A stretch of DNA of 64,000 bases from DAMCZI01 sp032095175 (GCA_032095175.1 DAMCZI010000016.1:1-64000); one strand, 5' to 3'; numbered from the stretch's first letter, positions 1 to 8,852 are shown. The notes: generated from the letters alone by a model not told the origin. Translations and numbers: made by a program.

Positions 1-77
1 GGGCCTTTAGCTCAGTTGGTTAGAGCAACCGGCTCATAACCGGTTGGTCCGGGGTTCGAGTCCCTGAAGGCCCACCA
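1..77 (+). tRNA. tRNA with CAT anticodon (elongator Met or Ile2)
   Basis: A complete cloverleaf begins exactly at base 1: a 7-bp acceptor stem GGGCCTT/AAGGCCC, the D arm with GGTTAGAGC, an anticodon loop CTCATAA giving CAT, the T arm with GGTTCGAGTCC, and an encoded CCA. A CAT anticodon outside the initiator context is either elongator methionine or the lysidine-modified Ile2 species, and sequence alone does not separate them safely. An identical 77-base copy lies at 1409-1485. Confidence 0.95.
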
Positions 78-83
78 ACATAT

Positions 84-159
84 GGCCAGATAGCTCAGTC
101 GGTAGAGCAGGGGACTGAAAATCCCCGTGTCGTTGGTTCGATTCCGACTCTGGCCACCA
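84..159 (+). tRNA. tRNA-Phe (GAA)
   Basis: A complete 76-base cloverleaf with acceptor GGCCAGA/TCTGGCC, anticodon GAA in the loop CTGAAAA, the T loop TTCGATT and an encoded CCA. It follows the CAT tRNA by six bases and is followed at once by a terminator, so the two are probably the last members of a tRNA operon that starts left of the window. Confidence 0.96.
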
Positions 160-189
160 AAAAAGAGTAGTTTCCACTACTCTTTTTTT
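159..189 (+). terminator. Rho-independent terminator after tRNA-Phe
   Basis: GAGTAGT, loop TTCC, ACTACTC, preceded by an A run and followed by seven T. The A and T runs make it usable from both sides, so it can also terminate the convergent CotS-like gene, whose stop codon lies at its edge. Confidence 0.9.
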
Positions 190-1267
190 ATTTAGGCGCA
201 TTAAGTTCTATACCATAACATAAACAATAATCTTCTACGAATTTCTTCTGTATATCTAAATACCCTTCTATTCTGTAAAGTCTTTTTAGATATTTTTCTT
301 CATTCCACTTTTTACTCTTATAATATCTTTTGCTGCCCAACTTCCAGTACTTATGGGGAAATATTATAAAAGCAAGGAGTATTTCATACTCTTCAAAGGT
401 TAATTTATTTACACTGCTATAGGTATTTATCAATTCTTGAGCTACTTCAAATCTCCATCCATAAACCTTCTTATGGAGTATTCTCCTTATAAATTTGGCA
501 AGATCATAAAGGTTAATATCATATATAGTACTGTCAAGATCAATGATATACATTTTATTCTCATTGCTTACAAGAACATTTTGATAATAATAGCTATCAT
601 GGCAAACACATCTTCGCTGTTTTGCAATTTTTGATATATTTATATAGTTAGACTTGTTAAGCAGATTCATGGACATATCCATAAGCTCTATGAAGGTGTC
701 AATATTATTATTATATTCGATATCAAATACAGATTTTATCTTTTTAGTTTCTATTAGCTTTTTAAAGTAGTAAAGATCAGCTTTATAAGCTTGAAGTTTA
801 TTTGGCCAATTCTTATGATTACTATCCATCTTTATACCTTTATGATAAAAGCCCTCTGATTTAATATGGAACTCTGCTAAAAGCACTACTGCTCTTTTAA
901 GCTCTTCTATTGTGTTAAAATCACATTCTCTTCCCTCAATCCATTCAGTTAAGTAATACTTCACCTTTTTATGCTTTACACACTCTTTGCCGTCCTTTGT
1001 TTTTATATAGTCAGCTACATTATCAAAACCTCGTGATTTTAAATAGCTAACAAGCTGCATACCCTTTAGCGCTTTTGTATCTCCATGGCTTACTTTTTTA
1101 AGGCAATAGTTTTTATCCTCACATACAATTTTATATACACTTCTAATCTTCTCTATATTCTTTGGAGTTATTGCATAGTATTTAAGTATATCTAGTACTC
1201 TTTGATGCTCCTTATGCCCTATTGCGTTGCTTATAGTTACTAATCTATCTACATGCACGACCTTCAC
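188..1267 (-). CDS. CotS-like spore-coat / phosphotransferase-fold protein
   Basis: A 359-residue protein with the aminoglycoside phosphotransferase/choline kinase fold of the CotS family, whose members sit in the coat of clostridial and bacillary spores. The catalytic-loop equivalent is HDSYYYQN at about residues 223-230 and the metal-binding equivalent is IDLDS at 242-246. The catalytic loop departs from the kinase HxDxxxxN pattern, as is common in CotS relatives, so kinase activity is uncertain. There is no signal peptide. The start is unclear: the longest frame begins with GTG at 1267 without a good ribosome site, and GGTGAAGG lies just inside, so a slightly later start is possible. It reads alone, convergent with the tRNAs. 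The family call is good; a coat role is inferred. Confidence 0.8.
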   Translation of the reverse strand: MKVVHVDRLVTISNAIGHKEHQRVLDILKYYAITPKNIEKIRSVYKIVCEDKNYCLKKVSHGDTKALKGMQLVSYLKSRGFDNVADYIKTKDGKECVKHKKVKYYLTEWIEGRECDFNTIEELKRAVVLLAEFHIKSEGFYHKGIKMDSNHKNWPNKLQAYKADLYYFKKLIETKKIKSVFDIEYNNNIDTFIELMDMSMNLLNKSNYINISKIAKQRRCVCHDSYYYQNVLVSNENKMYIIDLDSTIYDINLYDLAKFIRRILHKKVYGWRFEVAQELINTYSSVNKLTFEEYEILLAFIIFPHKYWKLGSKRYYKSKKWNEEKYLKRLYRIEGYLDIQKKFVEDYCLCYGIELNAPK

Positions 1268-1363
1268 CTATATAACTTGTTCTACATTATTATATTATTA
1301 AAAAGGTAATATAATTACTATTGATACAAACTGATGATTTTTTAAGATTTATAAAAATAGTTG

Positions 1364-1392
1364 TTGACTTATGTAAAGGTCTATTATATAAT
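1364..1392 (+). promoter_or_regulatory. Sigma-A promoter for the second tRNA cluster
   Basis: TTGACT at 1364-1369, a 17-base spacer, then a perfect TATAAT at 1387-1392. The predicted start falls just before the tRNA at 1409. Spacing and hexamers are near consensus. Confidence 0.85.
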
Positions 1393-1408
1393 AAATATTG
1401 TTCAGCGC

Positions 1409-1485
1409 GGGCCTTTAGCTCAGTTGGTTAGAGCAACCGGCTCATAACCGGTTGGTCCGGGGTTCGAGTCCCTGAAGGCCCACCA
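1409..1485 (+). tRNA. tRNA with CAT anticodon, second identical copy
   Basis: Identical over all 77 bases, CCA included, to the tRNA at 1-77. It is the first gene of a three-tRNA cluster (CAT, Thr, Tyr) behind the promoter at 1364-1392. The identity suggests recent duplication or gene conversion. Confidence 0.95.
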
Positions 1486-1489
1486 TCGT

Positions 1490-1565
<76 letters not shown>

Positions 1566-1568
1566 TTT

Positions 1569-1653
1569 GGAGTGGTTCCCGAGCGGCCAAAGGGGGCAGA
1601 CTGTAAATCTGTTGGCACAGCCTTCGGTGGTTCGAATCCACCCCACTCCACCA
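1569..1653 (+). tRNA. tRNA-Tyr (GTA)
   Basis: An 85-base class II tRNA with acceptor GGAGTGG/CCACTCC, anticodon GTA in the loop CTGTAAA, a long variable arm (TTGGCACAGCCTTCGG region), T loop TTCGAAT and CCA. It is the last tRNA of the cluster and is followed by a terminator. Confidence 0.95.
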
Positions 1654-1655
1654 AA

Positions 1656-1684
1656 AAAACTTCAGATTATATCTGAAGTTTTTC
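1656..1684 (+). terminator. Rho-independent terminator after the tRNA cluster
   Basis: AACTTCAGAT, loop TAT, ATCTGAAGTT with flanking A and T runs. It closes the tRNA cluster and, being symmetrical, may also stop the convergent acetyltransferase gene that ends at 1721. Confidence 0.88.
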
Positions 1685-1720
1685 TTTTTACTATTTTCTA
1701 GTATTTTCATCATTTGCTGT

Positions 1721-2185
1721 CTAAGCCTGTGGCTTGTCGGAAATGATGGAAAGATTCATTATATATCTGCTATCAGAAATATTTTCTACAATTACATATC
1801 CATACCTTTTGTATAAATTAATAGCTCCATTATTTTTTGCAAATACATATAAGAAAACATCCTTATTTTCTTCTTCAGCAATTGAGGCAACATGTTTTAA
1901 AACATAACTTCCTATTCCTTGTCCTTGAAATTCATCAAAAATAAAGAAATCATCGAGTTCAAGCTTCTCCTCTACATTATGCAAGAAGAAATAGCCTACT
2001 TTAATTCCATTTAAATATATACATTGATAATGTTCTATATTATTTTCTACTTTTCTTTTAACCCAATCAAAGATCTTCTCAAAATCGAGATTTAAGTTTG
2101 TTTCATATTTATTAATAAGGTTTTTATCTAATTCAACTATTATATCAACATCATTAGCTGCAGCATTTTTAAATATTATTTCCAT
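1721..2185 (-). CDS. GNAT family N-acetyltransferase
   Basis: A 154-residue single-domain GNAT protein. The acetyl-CoA binding motif is visible as QGQGIG at about residues 87-92, followed by the usual helix and a C-terminal NNGAINLYKRYGY segment typical of the family's last strand. The start at 2185 is preferred over an upstream in-frame ATG at 2236 because AGGAGGGG lies seven bases before it. It follows the kinase-like gene at 2238-2762 closely, so the two are probably co-transcribed. The substrate cannot be read from the sequence. Confidence 0.85.
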   Translation of the reverse strand: MEIIFKNAAANDVDIIVELDKNLINKYETNLNLDFEKIFDWVKRKVENNIEHYQCIYLNGIKVGYFFLHNVEEKLELDDFFIFDEFQGQGIGSYVLKHVASIAEEENKDVFLYVFAKNNGAINLYKRYGYVIVENISDSRYIMNLSIISDKPQA

Positions 2186-2237
2186 AACTTTCTCCCCTCC
2201 TGTTTTGGTATGGATGTGAACATACTGAAAATACACA

Positions 2238-2762
2238 TCACTCTACCAATTCTAAAATCTTGTTTGCACACTTATCTATAGAAGTAATTGATGTATCTAT
2301 TGTAATATCGTATCCTTCTTGAGGTTCGAGATATGGAATCTGCCCTTCTGCGTTACCGATTTCACGGTCTCCTCTTTCTGCTTCTCTTTTTTTAAGTTCC
2401 TCAATTGGACAGATGACATGTACATATAGCACTTCATATCCCTCTAATTGCTTTTTAAAATCCTGATATGTCCCCTCGCCATTATCAGATTTTAGTCTCT
2501 CATTGTTTAATAGTATATGGTCTACCACAACATTTTCTCCCATAGATGCAAACATTTTAATTGTTTTATACATCATAGACATCGTATGGTTAAACTCTTT
2601 CTCTGGATTATGAATCCAAAACGGAGCTGGCCACATCTCACAAAACTGGTCTTGTGAAATTAGATAATAATGTGTTTTAGATAGGTCTTGAATCTTCCAT
2701 CCAAGAGTTGTTTTACCAGAACTTGATACACCATTCAAAAAAATAATTTTACCCTTTTCCAT
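2238..2762 (-). CDS. Chloramphenicol phosphotransferase-like P-loop kinase
   Basis: A 174-residue P-loop protein. The Walker A motif GVSSSGKT sits at about residues 11-18, followed by the DQFCEMWP segment and, near the middle, VVDHILL, which match the chloramphenicol 3-O-phosphotransferase-like family of small-molecule kinases. Whether it acts on an antibiotic or a metabolite is unknown. Two adjacent ATGs occur; the second (2762) has GAGG at better spacing. A TTG at 2780 would give 180 residues. It precedes the GNAT gene in the same operon, a pairing common in small modification or resistance loci. Confidence 0.75.
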   Translation of the reverse strand: MEKGKIIFLNGVSSSGKTTLGWKIQDLSKTHYYLISQDQFCEMWPAPFWIHNPEKEFNHTMSMMYKTIKMFASMGENVVVDHILLNNERLKSDNGEGTYQDFKKQLEGYEVLYVHVICPIEELKKREAERGDREIGNAEGQIPYLEPQEGYDITIDTSITSIDKCANKILELVE

Positions 2763-2908
2763 CATACACCTCAAAAACAACCTGTATTTAAATCATTTTC
2801 TGCTTGTACACCATTAAATACAATTATTTCACTCCATTTATCTTACTATATTGTTAATTATATCTAATTATAAACTTACTTTCAATTTTTTTGTATACCT
2901 CATTTCTA

Positions 2909-3052
2909 CTACTCTTTGCTTACGCTTACAACATTTATAGTATACCCATCAGTGGACAACTCAATTTCTGCGTGTATTGCTTCACTATTTGAATGATCAT
3001 TTGTTGAGGGAGATGTTCCATATGATATCAAGGTGAAAAGACACATCAGCAT
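2909..3052 (-). pseudogene. Decayed small secreted or lipoprotein-like ORF
   Basis: A 47-codon frame from ATG 3052 to TAG 2909, with coding-like sequence: a hydrophobic N-terminal segment (VMLMCLFTLIS), then YGTSPSTNDHSNSEA, then a short beta-like tail ending VVSVSKE. The segment LISYGTS looks like a lipobox (LISCGTS) in which the cysteine is now tyrosine. The open frame extends upstream 15 codons without a start, and no ribosome site precedes the ATG. Most likely it is the remnant of a small lipoprotein gene. The rest of the gap 2763-3269 holds only an 8-bp hairpin (AGCATATG/CATATGCT, 3194-3217). Confidence 0.35.
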
Positions 3053-3269
3053 TACGAGCAGAGATGCTCTATGATTGGATGTGCTCGAAAATGTTTACAT
3101 AAGCATTTCAAGGTTATATAATACAATTATGGTGATATTTGAAATAATGGACAGTGCATCGATGCATTTGTTGTAGTCCTTTGGATTTCATAAAGCATAT
3201 GCTGTAAAACATATGCTATAGAGTTCTAACATCTAAAAAGATATATTAATTCATGAAAAGGAGATATAG

Positions 3270-4331
3270 ATGAATAAATTAGATAGTAAAGAATATATGA
3301 AAATAGCGAATTTAGTTAAATCGGAAAATGAATTATCTGTTTTTTCCGTTATCAATAGTATTATGCCTGGTGAGATATATGTAAATGACATTGATAATCC
3401 AACAGCAGCATTGATATCTACCAGCGAGTGCAATCTAATTGCTGGCGACTCTAATGATGAGTTTTTTAATTCTGAGGTTTCTTCCGTAATAGATTTTTGG
3501 GATCAGCTAACTCCAGATTCAAAGGAATGGATTGATAAAATTCCAAGTTTACATAAGAATCCATTCATTAAAAAATATAAAAGAAGGCATTATGTATTAT
3601 CTATTGATAAATTTATGGAATGCGAATCTACTCTGAAAGAAGGTTATGTATTAGAAAAGGTAAATTTATCTTTAATAAGAGAGAGCGCATTAGAGAACTC
3701 AGAGAAATTACTAGAGTGGGCTGAAAATTGGGTAGACGACGAAAGCTTTGAAAAATATGGTACAGGCTATTATATACATAATAATAAGGTGATTGTAAGC
3801 TGGTCATTGAGTGATTGCAGTTTTGATAAGAAAGTTGCAATTGGAATACAAACAGCTGAAAGGTATAGGAAGAATGGTTTTGGAAAAATTGTTGTAGCTG
3901 CAACCATTAAGAATTGTTTTGCAAAAGGATACGAAAAAATTGATTGGCTTTGTGTTGATTCTAATAAGGGTTCCATAGCCATAGCAGAAAAATTAGGTTT
4001 TACATACAACAATGATTATTATTCTTTTACCTCATTTCCTCCAATTGAAAATGTAAAGGATATATCTGAGAATGAATGGCATCAGTGGGCGGAATACTTA
4101 GAAAATGCATCTAAAACCCAAGATGCTTTGATAGAGGATTGTCTTTGTTGTTATATAAAATCAAATGATGTAGAAAAAACCATTAATATAATGTCAATTA
4201 TGAAGAATAAGAAAATGACTATTGATTATATAGAATTTAATAGGTATATTGTTAAATTACAGGCCAATGGCATGTGTTCCAACTTTGCAAATAAAGCTTG
4301 GAAGGATTTTATTAACGAGAACATTGTTTAG
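3270..4331 (+). CDS. GNAT acetyltransferase with N- and C-terminal extensions
   Basis: A 353-residue protein with a GNAT domain in its middle. The acetyl-CoA motif ERYRKNGFG is at about residues 197-205, and SIAIAEKLGF ends the fold near residue 250. The first 120 or so residues resemble the N-terminal half of the PF12746-type GNAT proteins. The last 85 residues form a helical tail of unknown role. The start is set by AAAGGAG six bases before the ATG. It stands alone on the plus strand between minus-strand genes. The substrate is unknown. Confidence 0.75.
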   Translation: MNKLDSKEYMKIANLVKSENELSVFSVINSIMPGEIYVNDIDNPTAALISTSECNLIAGDSNDEFFNSEVSSVIDFWDQLTPDSKEWIDKIPSLHKNPFIKKYKRRHYVLSIDKFMECESTLKEGYVLEKVNLSLIRESALENSEKLLEWAENWVDDESFEKYGTGYYIHNNKVIVSWSLSDCSFDKKVAIGIQTAERYRKNGFGKIVVAATIKNCFAKGYEKIDWLCVDSNKGSIAIAEKLGFTYNNDYYSFTSFPPIENVKDISENEWHQWAEYLENASKTQDALIEDCLCCYIKSNDVEKTINIMSIMKNKKMTIDYIEFNRYIVKLQANGMCSNFANKAWKDFINENIV

Positions 4332-4375
4332 AAGTTATTAAAAAAAAGGCTCAGGTATTAAATTATTAGCAGCAT

Positions 4376-4419
4376 AAGACCACAGAGAACGGGTAAACTT
4401 TCTTTTTCTCTGTGGTCTT
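4376..4419 (+). terminator. Hairpin terminator candidate after the GNAT gene
   Basis: AAGACCACAGAGAA pairs with TTCTCTGTGGTCTT across a 16-base loop, 45 bases after the stop codon at 4331. The stem is strong but the T tail is poor (GTTATAT), so it may be a terminator or a transcript-end stabiliser. Confidence 0.5.
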
Positions 4420-4576
4420 GTTATATGGGGTAGCATCAACATTGTCGGATTATCTATACTTTCTCGAATAGAATCGGCATGCATAGTAGGCTCCAACGTT
4501 GTTAATATATAAACAACGAGGAACCCTAAGCAGCAAAAAACCGTTTCAATATATAGTTCTAAATGTTAATATTATA

Positions 4577-4624
4577 TTGTTAATTTAATTCGCTTCAGTA
4601 TTATTAGACGAATTAAATTAACAA
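4577..4624. repeat. 16-bp perfect inverted repeat upstream of the HD gene
   Basis: TTGTTAATTTAATTCG (4577-4592) is repeated inverted as CGAATTAAATTAACAA (4609-4624) around a 16-base loop, 40 bases before the start of the HD-domain gene. It could be an operator, an attenuator in the leader, or a trace of a mobile element. The remainder of the gap 4332-4664 shows only the hairpin at 4376-4419. Confidence 0.6.
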
Positions 4625-4664
4625 CAGTATCTACTATAGTTTAAGATTTAAGGAGATATATGAA

Positions 4665-5279
4665 ATGTATGAAGAATATTTAAAGTATGTTAAAGATTTT
4701 TTAACTGTAAATAATGGAGATTCGCCACCTAATCCTCTTATGGCATTTAGGTCTAAATATCAGCATACAGTGCGTGTACTGGGCTGGGCTAAAAGACTTG
4801 TAGAAGGAAGAAAAGATGTTGATATAGATGTTTTATATACAGCAGCAATTTTTCATGATATAGGAAATGCTATTGATAGAGAGTGTCATGCTGAACTGGG
4901 AGCAAAGATATTTTATGAATATGGCATAAAAACTGGAATGGATTTACCTTTTATTGAAAAGGTAAAAAACCTAATATTTCTTCATTCTTCCAAGGAATTA
5001 TTAAATGAGAAGGATATACCAATAGAATTAATTCTTCTCATGGAGGCTGATTTACTTGATGAAGAAGGAGCATTGAGAATGGTATGGTATACTTTGGATA
5101 AAGGCATTAGTGGAGCTCAGAGTTATATGGATGTTTATCAACACATAGTTATGGGGAATAATAAGCGTTTGGTTAATCCTATGATAACAGAAAAAGCTAA
5201 GTATTATTGGAATGAGAAACAGAAAATTGTTGAAGCATTTACAAAACAGCTAGAGGATGATATTACAGTTAATTCGTAG
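4665..5279 (+). CDS. HD-domain phosphohydrolase
   Basis: A 204-residue HD superfamily protein. Metal-ligand positions are visible as H34 in the YQHTVRV helix, the H64-D65 pair in AIFHDIGNA, H75 and a further His in FLHSSKE near residue 108. The family hydrolyses phosphate bonds of nucleotides and related compounds; the exact substrate cannot be told. AAGGAG precedes the ATG by nine bases. It is convergent with the transposition genes on its right. Confidence 0.8.
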   Translation: MYEEYLKYVKDFLTVNNGDSPPNPLMAFRSKYQHTVRVLGWAKRLVEGRKDVDIDVLYTAAIFHDIGNAIDRECHAELGAKIFYEYGIKTGMDLPFIEKVKNLIFLHSSKELLNEKDIPIELILLMEADLLDEEGALRMVWYTLDKGISGAQSYMDVYQHIVMGNNKRLVNPMITEKAKYYWNEKQKIVEAFTKQLEDDITVNS

Positions 5280-5345
5280 TATCAAAACAAGTTCGCAAAT
5301 TTCTTATTTTATGCATCAACTAGTTTCAAAACTTTTACTTCAAAT

Positions 5346-5367
5346 GCCTCCATAAAGCTATGGAGGC
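5346..5367. terminator. Hairpin between HD gene and tnpC
   Basis: GCCTCCATA, loop AAGC, TATGGAGGC. It sits at the convergent junction and touches the tnpC stop codon. The T tails on both sides are weak, so terminator function is plausible but not certain. Confidence 0.5.
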
Positions 5368-5753
5368 TAGCCTTTATCATAAATTTTTCCTTGTAAATAC
5401 ATAAGTTCTTGTTTTAATCTTTTTACTTCCTCAGATAGATCTTTGATCTTTTTATTTTTAGCCATAAGTAGAGCATCTTTACTACCTTCTGTCATTTGTT
5501 TTTTAATATTTTTATGAGAAAATACTTCTAGCTGTTTAACTCTTAATTCTTCTATTCTTTTACGAATATCCTCATGGTTATATAAATAGGTTTTAGATAC
5601 ATTAGCTTCTATTGCAACGCTATTAAAATTAATAGATTTTTTCTCAATGATAAGCCTTTGAATTGTGCTATCTACACGTTTTATAACTTCTTCTTTCTTG
5701 CTTAATGCATACTCTTTTAGACCATCTGTATTTCGTATGTGATTGCTAGGCAT
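5367..5753 (-). CDS. tnpC: Tn554-type transposition protein TnpC (DUF6262)
   Basis: A 128-residue, lysine- and glutamate-rich protein with an N-terminal helix-turn-helix-like stretch (NFNSVAIEANVSKTYLY) and a C-terminal coiled coil, matching the small third protein of Tn554-family transposons, which helps set insertion efficiency and orientation. The start at 5753 is chosen because GGGGAGG lies about nine bases upstream; the longer frame to 5771 would begin with TTG inside that ribosome site. It overlaps the end of tnpB by eight bases. Confidence 0.82.
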   Translation of the reverse strand: MPSNHIRNTDGLKEYALSKKEEVIKRVDSTIQRLIIEKKSINFNSVAIEANVSKTYLYNHEDIRKRIEELRVKQLEVFSHKNIKKQMTEGSKDALLMAKNKKIKDLSEEVKRLKQELMYLQGKIYDKG

Positions 5754-7707
5754 TGGCTCTTTCCTCCCCAAGATATTCTCTTCCTTTCTTACCGGCCTTA
5801 TGATGTATTTTACCTTCCTTTAGCGTTTCTAAAATGGTTTCATATCTTTCTAGGAGAGCCTGATTTTTTTCAATCCATACACTACGATTTTGAACTTTTC
5901 CACGTTCAATTACAGCTTTTGTTTCTTGAATCTCCAATTCAAATTGTGGTATAAAGTCAGGTGTAGTACAAAGATTACGGCATGTTAAGCAAGGATTCAA
6001 TTGAGTATGGCACTCTTGTTTTTTAGGCTTCATGCAATAACCTAAAGGCATTCTAACAGCATCTAGATTATGCCTTATATATTCCCACTCTATAATATCT
6101 TCATTTTCTATATCTGATATATCTATCTTTTTTAGCTTACCAGCATCATCAATTCTAAAAAGTCCTTGTTTTGTAGCTTCTTCCCATGATTTTCGCATTG
6201 TTATATCAAGTATTTTAGCATATGTAAGTGTCATCTCAGGTGATGCATGAGCCATCCACTTCTGAACATGCAAAATATTCATTCCATTATTGATAAGTTC
6301 AATTCCTTTTGTATGTCGAAAAGCATGGTTTTTAAAATGAAAAATAACACCATTAATATCAACAATAGCTCTTCTTTTAGCTAAGTTATTTAAGCTTTCG
6401 CTGATATTCTTAGCTCCAAAGGGATGACCTTTACGTTTACCAGAGAATCTTACAAATAAAAATTTGTTAGGATTATTGTCATTTGTAATTTTGCTTTTCA
6501 CAATTTCAATAACTGCATTGACTACACAAGCAACTTCATCAGTTATAGGAACTCTATGGTTCAAAATTCTTGTTTTTAATATATCACCACATAGATACCA
6601 TCCTAAATTTGTTCTTTCTAAACAGGTATCATATTTAAGACATAGAATATCTGATATTCTCCATCCCGATGCACGCAAAAGCACTATTACTGGTATATAT
6701 TCAGAAGGCGATAAGTATTCTAAATTATCTTCTAACTGCTGTAAGACATCTTCAGGTATATATTTTACTTCATTCTGTGCCCATCTGTTGTGTTTTGGGA
6801 AATCCTCCTTAAAAATTAGTATGGAAATAGGTACTTTTGGTGCCTCATCATAACCAAGTCTCTGCATGCTATCGAGAAAGGTATGTAAAGCTATAAAGTA
6901 TGCAGGTTTTGAACCCTTAAAATTTTCAGTGTAAGTATTAAACCATGTAGTATAATTTTCAATATCTTCTCTCACTAATCGTGTTATATCTCTCCAGGAG
7001 GGATATTGCTCATTAATGAATGTTAGGAAAAGTTTTATCCCCATAATGTCAGTACGACATTGGCCAAGGGATAAATAGCTTAGTCTATACTTAATATAGC
7101 GTTTAACCATATTTAGAAAGGGTTTTGGTATATCTGTAAAGTTTAAAAGATAATGTGATGCATGTTCAAGAACTTTATCACTTGCTATCTTCCTAATATC
7201 CCATATATCCTTTTCATATTCATTTCTAGCATCATAAAATGCTATGTAAAAGTCATAAATTTGCTTTAATAAAGTCTCATATCTAGTAAACTTACTCTTA
7301 GGTAAATGATTACGAAGTTTTATATTTCTTTCAATTAAAAATGAACGAAGTTGAAGTAATGCTTTATCTAAATCTATCTCAATAAAACTATAATTTAAAG
7401 AGTGATATTTTCCCAAGAAAACAGATACTTGCTTAAATGCAGAACAATAATTTTTAATAATTGTTCTAGGAGTAATTTTCCCACTCTCCAAACGGGTTAA
7501 TATAAAAAATTTAACTTCATTTTTCAACATATTAGGGAATGATGAAAAATTTATAAAGCGTTGGACACCTTTGGGTGTAACGTCTATCAGTTCTTCAAAT
7601 ATAGAATTGTGAATATCCCAAATATCATTTTCCCAATATCCTGAAATCTTTGAGTTAATCTCAAATAGTTTTGGTTCATTTTGTATTGGATTAAAGGCTA
7701 TATTCAT
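5746..7707 (-). CDS. tnpB: Tn554-type tyrosine recombinase TnpB
   Basis: A 653-residue tyrosine recombinase, the larger of the two recombinases of Tn554-like elements. The catalytic set is visible: R350 in ASGWRISD, H461 and R464 in HAFRHT, H487 in WMAHASPE and the nucleophile Y496 in TLTYAKI. A cysteine-rich segment near residue 570 (ECHTQLNPCLTCRNLC) looks like a small zinc-binding finger. All key residues are present, so it should be active. Its ATG overlaps the tnpA stop by four bases (ATGA), so the two are translationally coupled. Confidence 0.9.
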   Translation of the reverse strand: MNIAFNPIQNEPKLFEINSKISGYWENDIWDIHNSIFEELIDVTPKGVQRFINFSSFPNMLKNEVKFFILTRLESGKITPRTIIKNYCSAFKQVSVFLGKYHSLNYSFIEIDLDKALLQLRSFLIERNIKLRNHLPKSKFTRYETLLKQIYDFYIAFYDARNEYEKDIWDIRKIASDKVLEHASHYLLNFTDIPKPFLNMVKRYIKYRLSYLSLGQCRTDIMGIKLFLTFINEQYPSWRDITRLVREDIENYTTWFNTYTENFKGSKPAYFIALHTFLDSMQRLGYDEAPKVPISILIFKEDFPKHNRWAQNEVKYIPEDVLQQLEDNLEYLSPSEYIPVIVLLRASGWRISDILCLKYDTCLERTNLGWYLCGDILKTRILNHRVPITDEVACVVNAVIEIVKSKITNDNNPNKFLFVRFSGKRKGHPFGAKNISESLNNLAKRRAIVDINGVIFHFKNHAFRHTKGIELINNGMNILHVQKWMAHASPEMTLTYAKILDITMRKSWEEATKQGLFRIDDAGKLKKIDISDIENEDIIEWEYIRHNLDAVRMPLGYCMKPKKQECHTQLNPCLTCRNLCTTPDFIPQFELEIQETKAVIERGKVQNRSVWIEKNQALLERYETILETLKEGKIHHKAGKKGREYLGEERANA

Positions 7708-8852
7708 AAATTGCTATCATCTCCAATTTTCTGCTTTAACTGTATCTTCTTTTCTGCTTGCTCCCAATCTTTCCGCATTTCCTCATCCGAAGGATGAATA
7801 TACATCTGCATTGTTGTTTGAATATGTGCATGCCCTGCACGCTTCATAAGATGCTCATCCTTCCATCCGGCTTTACGAAGCTCTGTCAGTGATGTATGCC
7901 TTAAAACATGCGGAGTAATATCTATTCCAGTCTTCTTTCTTAGCCTTTCAAATAGAGAAGCAACATCCTGATATTCTAAAGGTTGATATCTATTTTCTCC
8001 TGAAAGCTTTATAAATACATGGTTTGTGTCAACTTCATCAGTATGATATTCAGCAATATAATCCATATAAAAATTCATCAAATCTGAGGACACATCTATA
8101 GTTCTGGGACTACACACAGTTTTTATTTCTGCATGATTACTAAGTTCTCCACGATCTCTAATATGAATTTTACAGGCATCAATTTGAAAATCTTCAAGCC
8201 ATAATGCAAGAGCTTCTCCTATTCGCATTGAACTTTCCCATAGAAGATGAATTAGGAACTTATCTCGAATATTTGAACAACTATCCAGCAGTTTACCGAC
8301 ATTTTCTTTTGATATTGTCTTTGGTCTCTGCTTAGGAACCTTTAATTTTAGAATTTTGGCATCATAGCTTTTATTCTTATTGATATGATATAAAAAATCT
8401 TTAAAACCACGATGTGATCCTGATACTTGCTTCTTTAACCTTTCTGATAACTGAATACTATAATCTTCATGCCTCATAAGGTAATCATAAAGTCCTATAA
8501 CAGTTGATATAACAATATTAATCGTTTGGGCACCTCTTGTAGATGTAACAGGGCTTATAGGTGTGATTTTTAAGTTTCTGTACGGAGTTTGCAACCATCT
8601 CATGAATGCAGCCATTTCATCCAGACCAATATCTCTATAGTCTAATTTTCCTTGTTCTAGAAACTCGAAAAAGAGCTTTAAGTGATAGCAATAAGATCTC
8701 AAGGTGTTTCTTGCAGCACCAGTATTATCTTTAAATCTTATGTACTTCAACGCCACATTAACTGGCTCCCCGTGCTCATTAACCAGCATATATCTTTCTT
8801 TGCCTTCTCCTGTAATTATAGTTTCGACCCTCATTTCTATCCACTCTCTCAT
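7704..8852 (-). CDS. tnpA: Tn554-type tyrosine recombinase TnpA
   Basis: A 382-residue tyrosine recombinase. It has an N-terminal SAM-like core-binding domain (about 40-150) and a catalytic domain with R210 (SSMRIGEA), H315 and R318 (HVLRHT), H341 (AGHAHIQT) and Y351 (MQMYIHP). It is the first gene of tnpA-tnpB-tnpC. In Tn554 these three proteins carry out site-specific insertion without target duplication. The start is either 8852 or an in-frame ATG six codons later; neither has a strong ribosome site. Confidence 0.9.
   Translation of the reverse strand: MREWIEMRVETIITGEGKERYMLVNEHGEPVNVALKYIRFKDNTGAARNTLRSYCYHLKLFFEFLEQGKLDYRDIGLDEMAAFMRWLQTPYRNLKITPISPVTSTRGAQTINIVISTVIGLYDYLMRHEDYSIQLSERLKKQVSGSHRGFKDFLYHINKNKSYDAKILKLKVPKQRPKTISKENVGKLLDSCSNIRDKFLIHLLWESSMRIGEALALWLEDFQIDACKIHIRDRGELSNHAEIKTVCSPRTIDVSSDLMNFYMDYIAEYHTDEVDTNHVFIKLSGENRYQPLEYQDVASLFERLRKKTGIDITPHVLRHTSLTELRKAGWKDEHLMKRAGHAHIQTTMQMYIHPSDEEMRKDWEQAEKKIQLKQKIGDDSNL

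Noticed and set aside
4665..5279. HD gene as certain cargo of the Tn554-type element
   Set aside because: The element's left end cannot be seen, and the gene reads toward tnpC with a hairpin between; there is no direct evidence of linkage.
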